Below, one piece after another: positions 17,364 through 26,009 of a stretch of 64,000 nt of DNA. Source of the stretch: an uncultured bacterium (GTDB lineage: Bacteria; Cloacimonadota; Cloacimonadia; Cloacimonadales; Cloacimonadaceae); contig CALLHY010000057.1 in assembly GCA_938009275.1 (NCBI GenBank), positions 1 to 64,000 on the forward strand, given 5' to 3'. Below the pieces are notes generated by a model that saw only the letters and a program-made list of their open reading frames with translations, did not search any database and was not told the origin of the DNA. The translations under genes were made by a program, and so were the position numbers. The first letter of the stretch is position 1; each line of letters starts with the position of its first letter.

Positions 17364-17954
17364 ATGATATTTACTCTTAATGCAGAACCAAGACATACCG
17401 TTAAAAAGTCAGATATGACAAATCTGAGAGCCAGTGGTATGATTCCCGCCGTGATATATGGTAATAAAATGGATAGCCTTTCCATTAGTGTACCCAAAGC
17501 AGAGTTTACACAAATGCTGAAGAAGAGTTACTCTGAAGTTTGCTTTTGGGAAATCGAAGTGGCAGGCAAGAAGTATCACACCATATTGAAAGAAAAGCAA
17601 GTGCATCCTGTAGTTCGCAACGTGTTGCACATTGATTTTTTAACTGTGGACGCCGATTCGGTAGTAGAAATCGATGTTCCCATAAACTTCATGGGTGAAG
17701 CCATCGGCCTGAAAGAAGGCGGAATGATGGATATTCAAATGCGCACAGTAAAGGTAACATGTAAAGCAAACCGTATTCCTGAGGAAATAAGCATCGACAT
17801 CAGTGGCCTTAAGGTTGGTGATTCGGTTCATGTAAGCAATCTACCTGCAGGTGATTGGCAATACAAAGACCATGCTGATGTAACTCTTGCTGTGGTTCAT
17901 GCTAAGAAAACCGAAGCTCCCAAAGAAGAAGCTCCATCCGAAGAAAAAGAATAA
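17364..17954 (+). CDS. rplY: 50S ribosomal protein L25, CTC type
   Basis: Binds 5S rRNA. The 196 residues have the L25 core (FTLNAEPRHTVKKSDMTNLRASGMIPAVIYG) and the additional C-terminal TL5/CTC domain (VVEIDVPINFMGEAIGLKEGGMMD), ending in an acidic, lysine-rich tail. Start ATG 17364 follows GGAGG. It heads a cluster with pth, as commonly seen (rplY-pth). Confidence 0.96.
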   Translation: MIFTLNAEPRHTVKKSDMTNLRASGMIPAVIYGNKMDSLSISVPKAEFTQMLKKSYSEVCFWEIEVAGKKYHTILKEKQVHPVVRNVLHIDFLTVDADSVVEIDVPINFMGEAIGLKEGGMMDIQMRTVKVTCKANRIPEEISIDISGLKVGDSVHVSNLPAGDWQYKDHADVTLAVVHAKKTEAPKEEAPSEEKE

Positions 17955-17962
17955 CATTGGCA

Positions 17963-18574
17963 ATGAAGCTCATTATTGGGCTGGGAAACCCAACCGCGGA
18001 GTACAGGAACACGCGGCATAACATAGGCTTCATGTGCTTGGATATGTGGGCGCAGAAGCATGGTAAAAGCTTTGCGCATGAACGGCTTTTCGACAGCATC
18101 AAGCTTCGGGAGGCAGTTCTGGTTAAGCCAAATACCTATATGAACTGCTCAGGTGATGCGCTAAAAGAAGCTCTATCACGCTGGAAGATATCAGACATAT
18201 TGGTGATTCACGATGATTTGGAGCTTGAACCCGCTCAATTGCGTATTCGCAATGGGGGAGGAGATGGTGGCCATAATGGGATGAAGTCCTTGTTTTTGGT
18301 TACTCCGCCTTCGGAGCTGAAAAGAATTCGCATTGGGATCGGCCGAAACACAACGGGACAAGTATCTGATTTTGTGCTTAGTGAGATCACTAATTCTGAA
18401 ATGGAACTGCTTACTCCGGTTATGCAGTTATCATGCAGGTTTTTAGACACATACATAAAATATGACTTCAACCAGGTGTTGAATGAATATAGCAAATGGA
18501 AGAAATCCTATTCCGGGGCAAAGAGCACCGGAATCATTAGTCCAAAGGAGGAAAATAATGACAAAGGATTATGA
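17963..18574 (+). CDS. pth: Peptidyl-tRNA hydrolase
   Basis: Releases peptides from peptidyl-tRNA dropped by the ribosome. It starts MKLIIGLGNP at ATG 17963; a TTG at 17957 is in frame but less likely. Family residues include the catalytic His in NTRHNIGF, KPNTYMNCSG, VIHDDLELEPAQLRIRNGGG and GHNGMKS. About 203 residues. The last 17 bases overlap rpsF. Confidence 0.96.
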   Translation: MKLIIGLGNPTAEYRNTRHNIGFMCLDMWAQKHGKSFAHERLFDSIKLREAVLVKPNTYMNCSGDALKEALSRWKISDILVIHDDLELEPAQLRIRNGGGDGGHNGMKSLFLVTPPSELKRIRIGIGRNTTGQVSDFVLSEITNSEMELLTPVMQLSCRFLDTYIKYDFNQVLNEYSKWKKSYSGAKSTGIISPKEENNDKGL

Positions 18575-18848
18575 ACTGATGGTGATTTTGTCACCTCGTC
18601 TCAATGCCGACGAAGCCAACAGTCTAAATGACGGCCTTATGGCTCAGATTGTTGAAAACGGCGGTGAAGTAATCAAAACCGATTCATGGGGAAAAAGAAT
18701 GCTTGCCTACCCCATAAACAAAGTTCAAGAAGCATACTATTTCGTGAACTACTTCAAGCTTGACAGCCAAGTTGTGAAAACCCTGAAAAGGCTGTATAAC
18801 ATTAACGAAAACATCTTGCGTCACATGTTTGTTGCTCGTGGCGAATAG
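18558..18848 (+). CDS. rpsF: 30S ribosomal protein S6
   Basis: 96 residues from ATG 18558, decided by the strong AAAGGAGG at 18544-18551. An ATG at 18483 would add a non-homologous stretch inside pth. The protein begins MTKDYELMVILSPRL and contains the S6 signatures ENGGEVIKTDSWGKRMLAYPI and NENILRHMFV. It heads the classical rpsF-ssb-rpsR order. Confidence 0.96.
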   Translation: MTKDYELMVILSPRLNADEANSLNDGLMAQIVENGGEVIKTDSWGKRMLAYPINKVQEAYYFVNYFKLDSQVVKTLKRLYNINENILRHMFVARGE

Positions 18849-18856
18849 GAGGAGAG

Positions 18857-19300
18857 ATGGCCGATCTCAAGCTTCCCCGTATCAATAAGTTTATCGCCAG
18901 CGGTAGAATTGCTAACGACATTGAGCTGAAATACACTCCCAAGGGTACTCCCGTAGTGCGTTTCACTCTTGCTAACGACCGCAGATACAAAGATGAGTCC
19001 GATCAATGGCAAACCAGCACCAGTTGGATAGACTGTGTTGCCTGGAGCAAATGGGCAGAATTGATTGCCAATCAAACCCACAAAGGTAGTGCCATTATTG
19101 TTGAGGGTCGCATCGATACCCGCAACTGGACAGATCAAAACAATGTGAATAGAAAGAGTACCGAGGTTGTAGTAGACATGCTGCATGTACTCGAGTGGAA
19201 GCCCCGTGAAGATGGTGGCTATGATGCTGACCATAATGTTCCGCTTCCCCCCGAAGAATCTGCACCTCACAATGCCACAAGTGACGATGTTCCATTTTAA
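18857..19300 (+). CDS. ssb: Single-stranded DNA-binding protein
   Basis: 147 residues, OB fold: FIASGRIANDIELKYTPKGTPVVRFTLAND, WIDCVAWSKWAELIANQTHKGS and VEGRIDTRNW. The short acidic tail ends in DDVPF, the conserved tip that docks replication and repair partners. Start ATG follows AGGAGGAG. It lies between rpsF and rpsR as in many bacteria. Confidence 0.97.
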   Translation: MADLKLPRINKFIASGRIANDIELKYTPKGTPVVRFTLANDRRYKDESDQWQTSTSWIDCVAWSKWAELIANQTHKGSAIIVEGRIDTRNWTDQNNVNRKSTEVVVDMLHVLEWKPREDGGYDADHNVPLPPEESAPHNATSDDVPF

Positions 19301-19313
19301 GGAGTAAAGAAAG

Positions 19314-19550
19314 ATGAACATGACCGATAGAAAAAAGAAATTCACTCGCAAGAAATATTGCAAGTTCTGCGCAAACAAAGAGATTCAGATAGATTATAAG
19401 AACCTGGACATTATGCGCCAATACACCTCTGATGTCGGCAAGATTGAAGCTGCCAGATTAACCGGTACCTGTGCCAAGCATCAACGCAAGCTTACAGCAG
19501 AAATCAAGCGCGCCAGACAGATGGCTCTTATTGCCTACGTTATAGAGTAG
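19314..19550 (+). CDS. rpsR: 30S ribosomal protein S18
   Basis: 78 residues with the S18 core CKFCANKEIQIDYKNLDIMRQY and RLTGTCAKHQRKLTAEIKRAR. Two Cys pairs could hold zinc (CKFC; the second pair is incomplete). Start behind AGGAG. The membrane-protein gene begins 1 base after its stop. Confidence 0.96.
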   Translation: MNMTDRKKKFTRKKYCKFCANKEIQIDYKNLDIMRQYTSDVGKIEAARLTGTCAKHQRKLTAEIKRARQMALIAYVIE

Positions 19551-19551
19551 T

Positions 19552-20388
19552 ATGTTACTTTATCCCCTGATAATAAGCATCCTGGCACTCATGAATCCCT
19601 TTCTGGGATTGGTGTTGCTAATGGGCTATTGCGCCAAAACCATCGGGTATTGCCTTTCAAATCCCCTCAGGGCTTTGTTTATGTTCTTCCCGGTTCCAAT
19701 TGCGCTAATTGCTCTGGATGCCAGCACCGGCACGCAGCTAATGGCAATGGATGCCATTATTGGCGTTGGTGCCGTAACCCTGCTATTTCTTGACATTGTT
19801 AAACGAAGCGGTAAGCTGAATGACGGCTTTTTGGTATCATTTTTGGTATTACTTAGCTATGGCTTGTTGCGGTTCAAGATGTTTGGAGCTTTTCAGCTTC
19901 AGGAATTGGACAGGGGGCTTGAACTAATCAGGGAACAGCTACCAGTTATGTTAGATAATGCCATGTTCACAGATGCTTTGCCCATGTGGAAACTGATTTT
20001 ACCGGCTGTATGGATTATTACCCAGGGCTTATCATTAACGCTTGGGTTCATGTTATTTCTCAAGCTTTTAGGAATAAAGCCCATAATGCAAAACTTCAGT
20101 TTCCCTCCCATATATAATCTGATGATCATTGCCATTATCCCATTATACTTGTTAGAAGCAACAAAGATGCTATTCGCGAATGCACTGCTTGCCATGTGTG
20201 TTATTCCGTTCTTACATGGCATGGCAAATGTGTGGCAAAGGCTTAGCCTTGTGTTTGCCAATCGCATAGTACTGGGCATCTTTATGTTCATAATCATAAT
20301 CTATGCCAACGTTCTGCTGGTCTTAATTGGCTTTGCAGATATGTGGCTAAACAAAAGAAAAGAAATTCCTGGAGGAATCACGGCATGA
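19552..20388 (+). CDS. DUF2232 (YybS-like) membrane protein
   Basis: 278 residues with about seven or eight hydrophobic segments, for example IISILALMNPFLGLVLLMGYC, FLVSFLVLLSYGLLRF, LGFMLFLKLLGIKPI and LGIFMFIIIIYANVLLVLIG. The order rpsR-this gene-rplI matches YybS in Firmicutes, and the distribution of segments fits DUF2232. Biochemical role unknown. Its TGA overlaps the rplI ATG (ATGA), so the two are translationally coupled. Confidence 0.8.
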   Translation: MLLYPLIISILALMNPFLGLVLLMGYCAKTIGYCLSNPLRALFMFFPVPIALIALDASTGTQLMAMDAIIGVGAVTLLFLDIVKRSGKLNDGFLVSFLVLLSYGLLRFKMFGAFQLQELDRGLELIREQLPVMLDNAMFTDALPMWKLILPAVWIITQGLSLTLGFMLFLKLLGIKPIMQNFSFPPIYNLMIIAIIPLYLLEATKMLFANALLAMCVIPFLHGMANVWQRLSLVFANRIVLGIFMFIIIIYANVLLVLIGFADMWLNKRKEIPGGITA

Positions 20389-20834
20389 AAGTTATTATGC
20401 TGAAAAACATAGAAAAAGTCGGCAATCAAGGCGATGTAGTAAACGTCAAACGCGGCTTTGCCAGAAACTATCTAACCCCCAGAGGTTTTGCAATTTATGC
20501 AACTCCTGATAATATGAAGAAGCTTAGCCAGATTCAAAGTAAGCTTGCCGAAGAAGAGCAAAAAATGCTTGGCGAACTAAAAAACCTTGCCGAAAAAATA
20601 GCAGCCACCAAAATGGTATTCGTTCGTAAAGTTGATGAGCACGGCAGTATGTTTGGCTCAGTTTCTGAGAATGACATAGTTCACGGATTGCAGGAACTTG
20701 GGATTAGCATCCACAAGAGCACCATAGCAATGGACAAACATTTTAAGGAAATTGGCGAAGCTTCTGTAACTGTGCGTTTGCACAAAGAAGTAAGTTGCAC
20801 ACTCAGCTTTGAGATAAAACAAGAACAAGAATAA
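20385..20834 (+). CDS. rplI: 50S ribosomal protein L9
   Basis: 149 residues from ATG 20385, behind GGAGG at 20371-20375. N-domain MKVIMLKNIEKVGNQGDVV and KRGFARNYLTPRGFAIYAT, connecting helix, then the C-domain (GSMFGSVSENDIVHGLQE). Normal length. An in-frame ATG at 20343 lies inside the DUF2232 gene and is rejected. Confidence 0.96.
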   Translation: MKVIMLKNIEKVGNQGDVVNVKRGFARNYLTPRGFAIYATPDNMKKLSQIQSKLAEEEQKMLGELKNLAEKIAATKMVFVRKVDEHGSMFGSVSENDIVHGLQELGISIHKSTIAMDKHFKEIGEASVTVRLHKEVSCTLSFEIKQEQE

Positions 20835-20849
20835 ACCATGGAGGTTTCC

Positions 20850-21425
20850 ATGTCCGATACTCTGTTCAAGATTAAGCAGATTGCCAGTTTAGTGCTGTTT
20901 GTAGCGGTGCTTTCCCTTATGGGAATGATAACCTCGCGCCCAATAATGATTATTGCTTACGCAGTATTCTTTATGGCGGTAATCGGCATCATGTTCGTAA
21001 TGATGCGCAAGAAACAAAGACACTTCGAGTTGGTTCAAAGCTCTTCCAAGTTGTTAAACAAGATAGTTGGTTTTGTGCTATTGGCACTTGCCTTAGTTAC
21101 TCCTGCATTGATAGCTTTTCGTACCAATGTGATTAACCTGCCCGCTGAGCTCAGCTTTGGTGCTGCGTTAGGCATTGTGGGTGGCGTAACAGTGTTGTTC
21201 TTAGCTTTGATCCTGGCAGCTTTCTACCTGATAAGTATGAAAGGTCACGAAATGTCTAAGCGTACGATTGGCTATGTGCTCTTCATTATCGCATCGGCAT
21301 TACCCGGCATTCTGATGAGCCGTGTGGATAGCACGACTTCCGGAATTGGCTCGGTGTATTATGTCGCAATGGCAGTTCTGATTCTTGCCTACAACGGCAT
21401 TAGCTACCTTACTTATCAGGACTAG
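20850..21425 (+). CDS. Membrane protein of unknown function
   Basis: 191 residues from ATG 20850, chosen because GGAGG at 20841-20845 is correctly spaced before it; the ATG at 20838 contains that ribosome site. Five to six hydrophobic segments (IASLVLFVAVLSLMGMI, IMIIAYAVFFMAVIGIMFVMM, IVGFVLLALALVTPALIAF, LGIVGGVTVLFLALILAAFYLI, IGYVLFIIASALPGILM). I do not recognise the family. It is last in the ribosomal-protein cluster. Confidence 0.75.
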   Translation: MSDTLFKIKQIASLVLFVAVLSLMGMITSRPIMIIAYAVFFMAVIGIMFVMMRKKQRHFELVQSSSKLLNKIVGFVLLALALVTPALIAFRTNVINLPAELSFGAALGIVGGVTVLFLALILAAFYLISMKGHEMSKRTIGYVLFIIASALPGILMSRVDSTTSGIGSVYYVAMAVLILAYNGISYLTYQD

Positions 21426-21446
21426 TCTCACATTTATACCTATTGT

Positions 21447-21492
21447 TATCCCGCTATCGGAGTGACATTTATGTCGCTCCGAGGCTGGGATA
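21447..21492 (+). terminator. Long stem-loop after the ribosomal cluster
   Basis: TATCCC pairs with GGGATA and CGGAG with CTCCG around a TGACATTTATGTC core. It lies between convergently unrelated genes on the same strand and probably ends the upstream transcript, although no strong T-run follows. Confidence 0.45.
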
Positions 21493-21506
21493 TAACTATT
21501 TAACAA

Positions 21507-21821
21507 ATGGCCTTTGATAGCATTAATCATCTTGCTAACAGCCTTGTTTACAGGCTAGGCGGCGATAAGTATCAGCGTTTTATTCACATTTATCTATGTT
21601 GGAAGCGTGTGGTTGGCGAGTTACTTGCAGGCAGATCACATCCCATCAAGCTGGAGAATGGCGTTCTGTTCGTCGCGGTACAAAACAATACCTGGATGCA
21701 AGAGCTGGTGCTACTTAAGCAGGACATCATCTCCAAATACAAAAGTATCTTTCAGGAGGAGATTGCTGAGATCATTTTCTTGATCAGCAGTCCAAAACGC
21801 AAATGTACAAAACGCAAATAG
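21507..21821 (+). CDS. DciA-like DUF721 protein
   Basis: 104 residues. The N-terminal part (SINHLANSLVYRLGG, FIHIYLCWKRVVGELLAGRSHPIKLENGVLFVAVQNNTWMQELVLLKQDIISK) matches the DUF721/DciA fold, which loads or supports the replicative helicase in many bacteria. No strong ribosome site is visible before the ATG. The 3' end overlaps rpe by 19 bases. Confidence 0.8.
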   Translation: MAFDSINHLANSLVYRLGGDKYQRFIHIYLCWKRVVGELLAGRSHPIKLENGVLFVAVQNNTWMQELVLLKQDIISKYKSIFQEEIAEIIFLISSPKRKCTKRK

Positions 21822-22453
21822 CCCCTTCCTTACTTTCATCCGATTTTGGCCGTTTAGCCGAAGAAATAGGAGCTCTGGAAGCTTCCGGTGCCGACATTCT
21901 TCATCTGGACATTATGGACGGGCATTATGTGCCCAATCTAAGCTTTGGTTTCCCTCTTATAAAAGCTATCCGCAAGCTAAGCTCCCTGCCCCTTGATGTT
22001 CATTTAATGGTTACCAATCCCGCTTTTCATGTGAATCAACTTATTGACATGGGCGTTCAGTGGATTAGCTTTCATCAGGAAACTGAGTATCATTGCCATC
22101 GCCTGATAAACCTCATAAAGCAGCATGGCATAAAAGCTGGCATCGCTCTTAATCCTGCCACACCCCTTTCATCGCTAAGTGCCATACTTCCTGAGCTGGA
22201 CTACGTTCTGGTGATGAGCGTTAATCCGGGTTACTCCGCGCAGGCTTTCATCCCATCAGCTTTAGATAAGATTGAAGCATTAAGCAAAATACGGGCAGAG
22301 CGGCAGATAAGCTTTTGCATCGAAGTGGATGGCGGGGTTACTGCAGATAACGCCCCTGCGCTTCGCAAAGCCGGAGCAGACATGCTAGTTTCGGCATCCT
22401 ACATTTTCTCCTCTACCAGTTATACTGAAGCCATAAAGAGCTTAAGAGGCTAA
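21803..22453 (+). CDS. rpe: Ribulose-phosphate 3-epimerase
   Basis: Interconverts ribulose 5-phosphate and xylulose 5-phosphate. 216-residue TIM barrel with IAPSLLSSDFGRLAEEI, HLDIMDGHYVPNLSFG, LDVHLMVTNP, VLVMSVNPGYSAQAF and IEVDGGVTADNAP, covering the metal-binding His and Asp residues. It overlaps the end of the DUF721 gene, suggesting coupling. Confidence 0.96.
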   Translation: MYKTQIAPSLLSSDFGRLAEEIGALEASGADILHLDIMDGHYVPNLSFGFPLIKAIRKLSSLPLDVHLMVTNPAFHVNQLIDMGVQWISFHQETEYHCHRLINLIKQHGIKAGIALNPATPLSSLSAILPELDYVLVMSVNPGYSAQAFIPSALDKIEALSKIRAERQISFCIEVDGGVTADNAPALRKAGADMLVSASYIFSSTSYTEAIKSLRG

Positions 22454-22497
22454 GCAAATAGCATCACCAAATAACTATATTACTCAAGGATATAAAT

Positions 22498-23826
22498 ATG
22501 TTTAACAGCCTGTCTGATCGTTTGGACAAAGTGTTTCGCAACCTGAAAGGTAAGGGCTACCTAACCGAAGATAACATTAAAGCCAGTATGCGCGAAATCC
22601 GCATGGCATTGCTGGAAGCCGATGTTAACTTCAAGATCGTAAAGAACTTTGTGGCAGAAGTGGAAAAGCGTGCTTTGGGTGCGGAAGTGATGAAGTCACT
22701 TACTCCCGGACAACAAGTGGTAAAGATAGTTCACGATCAGTTAATAAGCCTGATGGACACCGATGGCTTCGAACTGAAGGCATATAACAACAAGCTTACC
22801 AAAGTGATGATGGTGGGTTTGCAAGGTTCGGGGAAAACCACTGCCTGTGCAAAGCTTGCCGCTCTATACCGCAAAAAAGGCATTAAGCCGATGATGGTAG
22901 CCTGTGACGTTTACCGTCCTGCAGCCGTTGATCAGCTAAAGATACTGGGTAAACAAATAGACATCCCGGTAGTTAGCGAAGATAGCAAAGACGTTATCAA
23001 AATAGCCGACTCTGCTTTGGCTGCCGCGCAGAAAGACTTTACCAATCTCCTTATCTTCGATACCGCCGGAAGGCTGCATATCGATGAAATGATGATGGAT
23101 GAAGTAGCAAGGCTGAAAGCGCACGTTAAGCCCGATTACATTTTGTTCGTTGCCGATTCTGTAACCGGTCAGGACGCCGTAACCGTAGCAGCCGAATTTC
23201 ATAAAAAGCTAAGCTTTGATGCCGTTATTCTCACCAAGCTCGATGGTGATGCCCGCGGTGGTGCTGCGTTATCCATAAAAGCCGTTACCGATTGCCCTGT
23301 TGCCTTCGTTGGTATAGGGGAGAAGATTAGCGACCTGGAAGTGTTTTATCCTGAGCGTATGGCAAGCCGCATCCTGGGCATGGGAGATGTGTTAACCCTT
23401 ATCGAAAAGGCTGAAGAAGCCATGGATATGGAAGCCGAAGAAAAGCTTGCCCGCAAGATGATGAAGAATCAGTTTACCCTGAATGACTTCCTGAAACAGA
23501 TGCAAAGCATTAAAAAAATGGGTTCGCTGGAGTCCATTATTCGCATGATACCCGGCTTGGGCAGCAAGCTTCCTGCCGACCTTAAGATAGATGAAAATGC
23601 CATGAAGCACGTGGAAGCCATAATCCAATCTATGACCGATAAAGAACGCGAGAAACCGGAGATTATTAATGGCAGCCGGCGTTTGCGTATATCCAAAGGC
23701 TGTGGACGCCCCGTTATGGAAATCAACAAGTTACTCCGCCAATTTGAAGACATGAAAAAGATGATGAAGAAGATGAGCACCCCCAAGGGCATGAAAGACA
23801 TGGAAGCCCTGATGCGCGGGAAGTAA
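22498..23826 (+). CDS. ffh: Signal recognition particle protein Ffh
   Basis: GTPase that binds signal sequences and SRP RNA and delivers ribosomes to FtsY. 442 residues: N domain, then the G domain with GLQGSGKTTACAKLA, DVYRPAAVDQL, LLIFDTAGRLHID, LTKLDGDARGGAALS, then a methionine-rich M domain (MKNQFTLNDFLKQMQSIKKMG, SRRLRISKGCGRPVMEINKLLRQFEDMKKMMKKM). Start behind AAGGA. A terminator follows at 23856. Confidence 0.97.
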   Translation: MFNSLSDRLDKVFRNLKGKGYLTEDNIKASMREIRMALLEADVNFKIVKNFVAEVEKRALGAEVMKSLTPGQQVVKIVHDQLISLMDTDGFELKAYNNKLTKVMMVGLQGSGKTTACAKLAALYRKKGIKPMMVACDVYRPAAVDQLKILGKQIDIPVVSEDSKDVIKIADSALAAAQKDFTNLLIFDTAGRLHIDEMMMDEVARLKAHVKPDYILFVADSVTGQDAVTVAAEFHKKLSFDAVILTKLDGDARGGAALSIKAVTDCPVAFVGIGEKISDLEVFYPERMASRILGMGDVLTLIEKAEEAMDMEAEEKLARKMMKNQFTLNDFLKQMQSIKKMGSLESIIRMIPGLGSKLPADLKIDENAMKHVEAIIQSMTDKEREKPEIINGSRRLRISKGCGRPVMEINKLLRQFEDMKKMMKKMSTPKGMKDMEALMRGK

Positions 23827-23855
23827 TACCAATCTGATTTTTGTAAAATAACATA

Positions 23856-23882
23856 AGCAGCATCTAAGGGTGCTGCTTTTTG
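23856..23882 (+). terminator. Rho-independent terminator of ffh
   Basis: AGCAGCA and TGCTGCT pair around an 8-base loop, followed by TTTTTGATT. Confidence 0.8.
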
Positions 23883-23976
23883 ATTATCCATAATGTATAT
23901 ACCATCAGTTTGCTACATTCGCACTAAGTCTGGAGTCGATTCGGTATGTCTTGGTTCTCACAATTCCTTTGAACGA

Positions 23977-24064
23977 ATTGCGGTATCATTACGCATGAAT
24001 TACGCATCTCATCCGTATTTCATGCGTAATTCATGCGTAATTCGAGCAAGGAAGCGGCAGGGAA
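23977..24064 (+). repeat. Family-2 88-base repeat, copy 1
   Basis: It contains 20-base arms at 23988-24007 and 24022-24041 (ATTACGCATGAATTACGCAT and its complement) around a 14-base loop, CTCATCCGTATTTC. It ends with CAAGGAAGCGGCAGGGAA, which resembles one arm of the family-1 palindrome. The reverse complement of 52783-52870 matches over the full 88 bases with about 9 differences. It lies between the convergent ffh and alr genes. Confidence 0.85.
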
Positions 24065-24097
24065 TACCTGATGAAATTCAAAGAGCTTAATCTGGTT

Positions 24098-26008
24098 TTA
24101 GTACGAGAAAACTATGCCACTAATGGGGAAAATCCATTCCTCGGGTTTACTGCAAACGTCAATTCTGCTATCTTTGTGTTCAATCTTTGGGAATTTGTCC
24201 TGACCGGAAAACACCGGAACGCACTCGACCCGCTTCATATCTGCGGGATACTTAAAGCTAACGAACACTCCTTTGGTAAGCTCTGTAATAAATACACTTA
24301 GCTGATGCGAAGCCTTGGGGTAAAGGGTTTTGGTATTCACCGTAAAGTGCGCCATTTTACCAACCATGCGCTTTAGTTCAGGATGGCTACACCTAATCTC
24401 CAGGCAGTTTGCTTTGTGACTGATCTCGGCGGTTAATTCCAGCTCATCGAGCATCACCGAGCTAACCAAAAAACTATCTACATCAAGATTGAAGGCATCA
24501 TCCATCAACCAGCGATATTCTACATCGCTGCGTTTTAGATAGCGCTGCAAAACCTCATCCGAAGCCGCACAGGCAACAATGAAGTAATCATTTTGCAGCA
24601 CCTTGTCGAAGCTAAGCTCTGTGTCAACAGCGTAATAGCCGTCGAAGGCTGAATCGCTGAATGAAATCTGATGATGGAAGTTGTAGCGGTAATGAATGTC
24701 CCGGTCTTTGTTGTAAAAGAAGCTGCGTAAAATCTCACGATAAATCAGCTCACCAATCTCAGCGCTTTGAAGGCGTTGCGAGATTGCCGATTCTATTATC
24801 TGATTCAGCTTGGAGTCGTTAAAATCATCTGGCACAAAGTCTCTGCGTGATAGGGGAGAGCTGTGCAACATCTTGCCGTTCAGATAGTAATGTCGTCTTG
24901 CTCGTCTGCCAATCTGGCATATTAGTTCGTATGGATTTCCACCATAATTTGCCACTAAACTTTCAGCCCGTATTTCGGGGAAGCCGCTGCCCACAAGGGT
25001 AACTACATCGCCAATACAGGGATTTGGCACGCTGGAAACATCGATGCTTATCATATCCATCGAGATGCGCCCGATAACCTTGCAGCTATAGTTACTTACA
25101 CAATCCTGATGGCTGCTGCTTAGCATCACTACCCCGCTGTTAGACAGTAAAAAGTCGTAGCCATCGGCATAACCAATGGGGATAATGGCATAGCTGCCGT
25201 CCTGCTTGGCTATCCAGGTGCGGTTATAGCCAACCGACTCCCCTTGCTTAATCGTCTTAACCTGCGACAGACACGCCTTAAAGGTCATAACCGGCTTTAG
25301 TGGCAAGGCTTTGCCCGAGGTATCCACACCATAGGCAAGTATGCCCAGGCGTACCAGATTACAGCTTGTGCCAAAGTGATTTACCACTCCATTGGAATTA
25401 TCCAGATGCACGTAGCGCGGTAAGTAAGGAAGCTGGGAAAGAAAAGCATTAAAGCGCTGCTCCTGAAGCAGGCAGAATTCACTGTCAGCTTCGGAGGAGG
25501 CAAAGTGGCTGAAAATACCGTCTATCTTTACATTGCTAAGCTTATCAATAGCGTGAAACAGCTCCAGAGCAGCCTCTTCAGCCGCACCTGAGCGATGCAT
25601 GCCGGTGTCTATCTTAATGTGAACATTTACTTGCTTCTTATGCCTTGCCGCCATGCTGTTCAGCTCTTCGGCAAAGCTTAATTCAGACACGCTGGGGCAA
25701 AGCTGGTAGCGGATTATGGTGTCAATTTCGCTAACCAAACTGGGGGATAGCACCAGGATAGGTGCATTGCAATTCTGAACGCGTAGCAGCTTACCTTCTT
25801 CGGGATTGGCAACACCCAGATATACGGCTCCACACTCAATTGCGATTCGACTTACTTCTGCTGCCCCATGCCCATAGGCATCGGCTTTCACTATCATCAG
25901 AAACTGCTGATTGCTACTAAGATGCGACTTTAGATATTCCAGATTGCACTTTAGGGCGGAGAGGTCTATCTCTACCCAGCTACGTTCTTTTTGATATATT
26001 TCAGGCAT
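24098..26008 (-). CDS. alr: Alanine racemase with a long C-terminal extension
   Basis: The N-terminal 370 or so residues are a complete PLP-dependent alanine racemase, supplying D-alanine for peptidoglycan: WVEIDLSALKCNLEYLK, the PLP lysine in MIVKADAYGHGA, IDTGMHRSGA, catalytic Tyr in GESVGYNRTW, ISMDMISIDVS and YELICQIGRRARRHY. After this normal end come about 255 further residues (ESAISQRLQSAEIGELIYRE..., HFTVNTKTLYPKASHQLSVF) that I do not recognise. Start ATG 26008 is taken because it suits the family N-terminus; a TTG at 26038 behind GGAG is an alternative that would overlap phoH. Confidence 0.9.
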   Translation of the reverse strand: MPEIYQKERSWVEIDLSALKCNLEYLKSHLSSNQQFLMIVKADAYGHGAAEVSRIAIECGAVYLGVANPEEGKLLRVQNCNAPILVLSPSLVSEIDTIIRYQLCPSVSELSFAEELNSMAARHKKQVNVHIKIDTGMHRSGAAEEAALELFHAIDKLSNVKIDGIFSHFASSEADSEFCLLQEQRFNAFLSQLPYLPRYVHLDNSNGVVNHFGTSCNLVRLGILAYGVDTSGKALPLKPVMTFKACLSQVKTIKQGESVGYNRTWIAKQDGSYAIIPIGYADGYDFLLSNSGVVMLSSSHQDCVSNYSCKVIGRISMDMISIDVSSVPNPCIGDVVTLVGSGFPEIRAESLVANYGGNPYELICQIGRRARRHYYLNGKMLHSSPLSRRDFVPDDFNDSKLNQIIESAISQRLQSAEIGELIYREILRSFFYNKDRDIHYRYNFHHQISFSDSAFDGYYAVDTELSFDKVLQNDYFIVACAASDEVLQRYLKRSDVEYRWLMDDAFNLDVDSFLVSSVMLDELELTAEISHKANCLEIRCSHPELKRMVGKMAHFTVNTKTLYPKASHQLSVFITELTKGVFVSFKYPADMKRVECVPVFSGQDKFPKIEHKDSRIDVCSKPEEWIFPISGIVFSY

Positions 26009-26009
26009 A

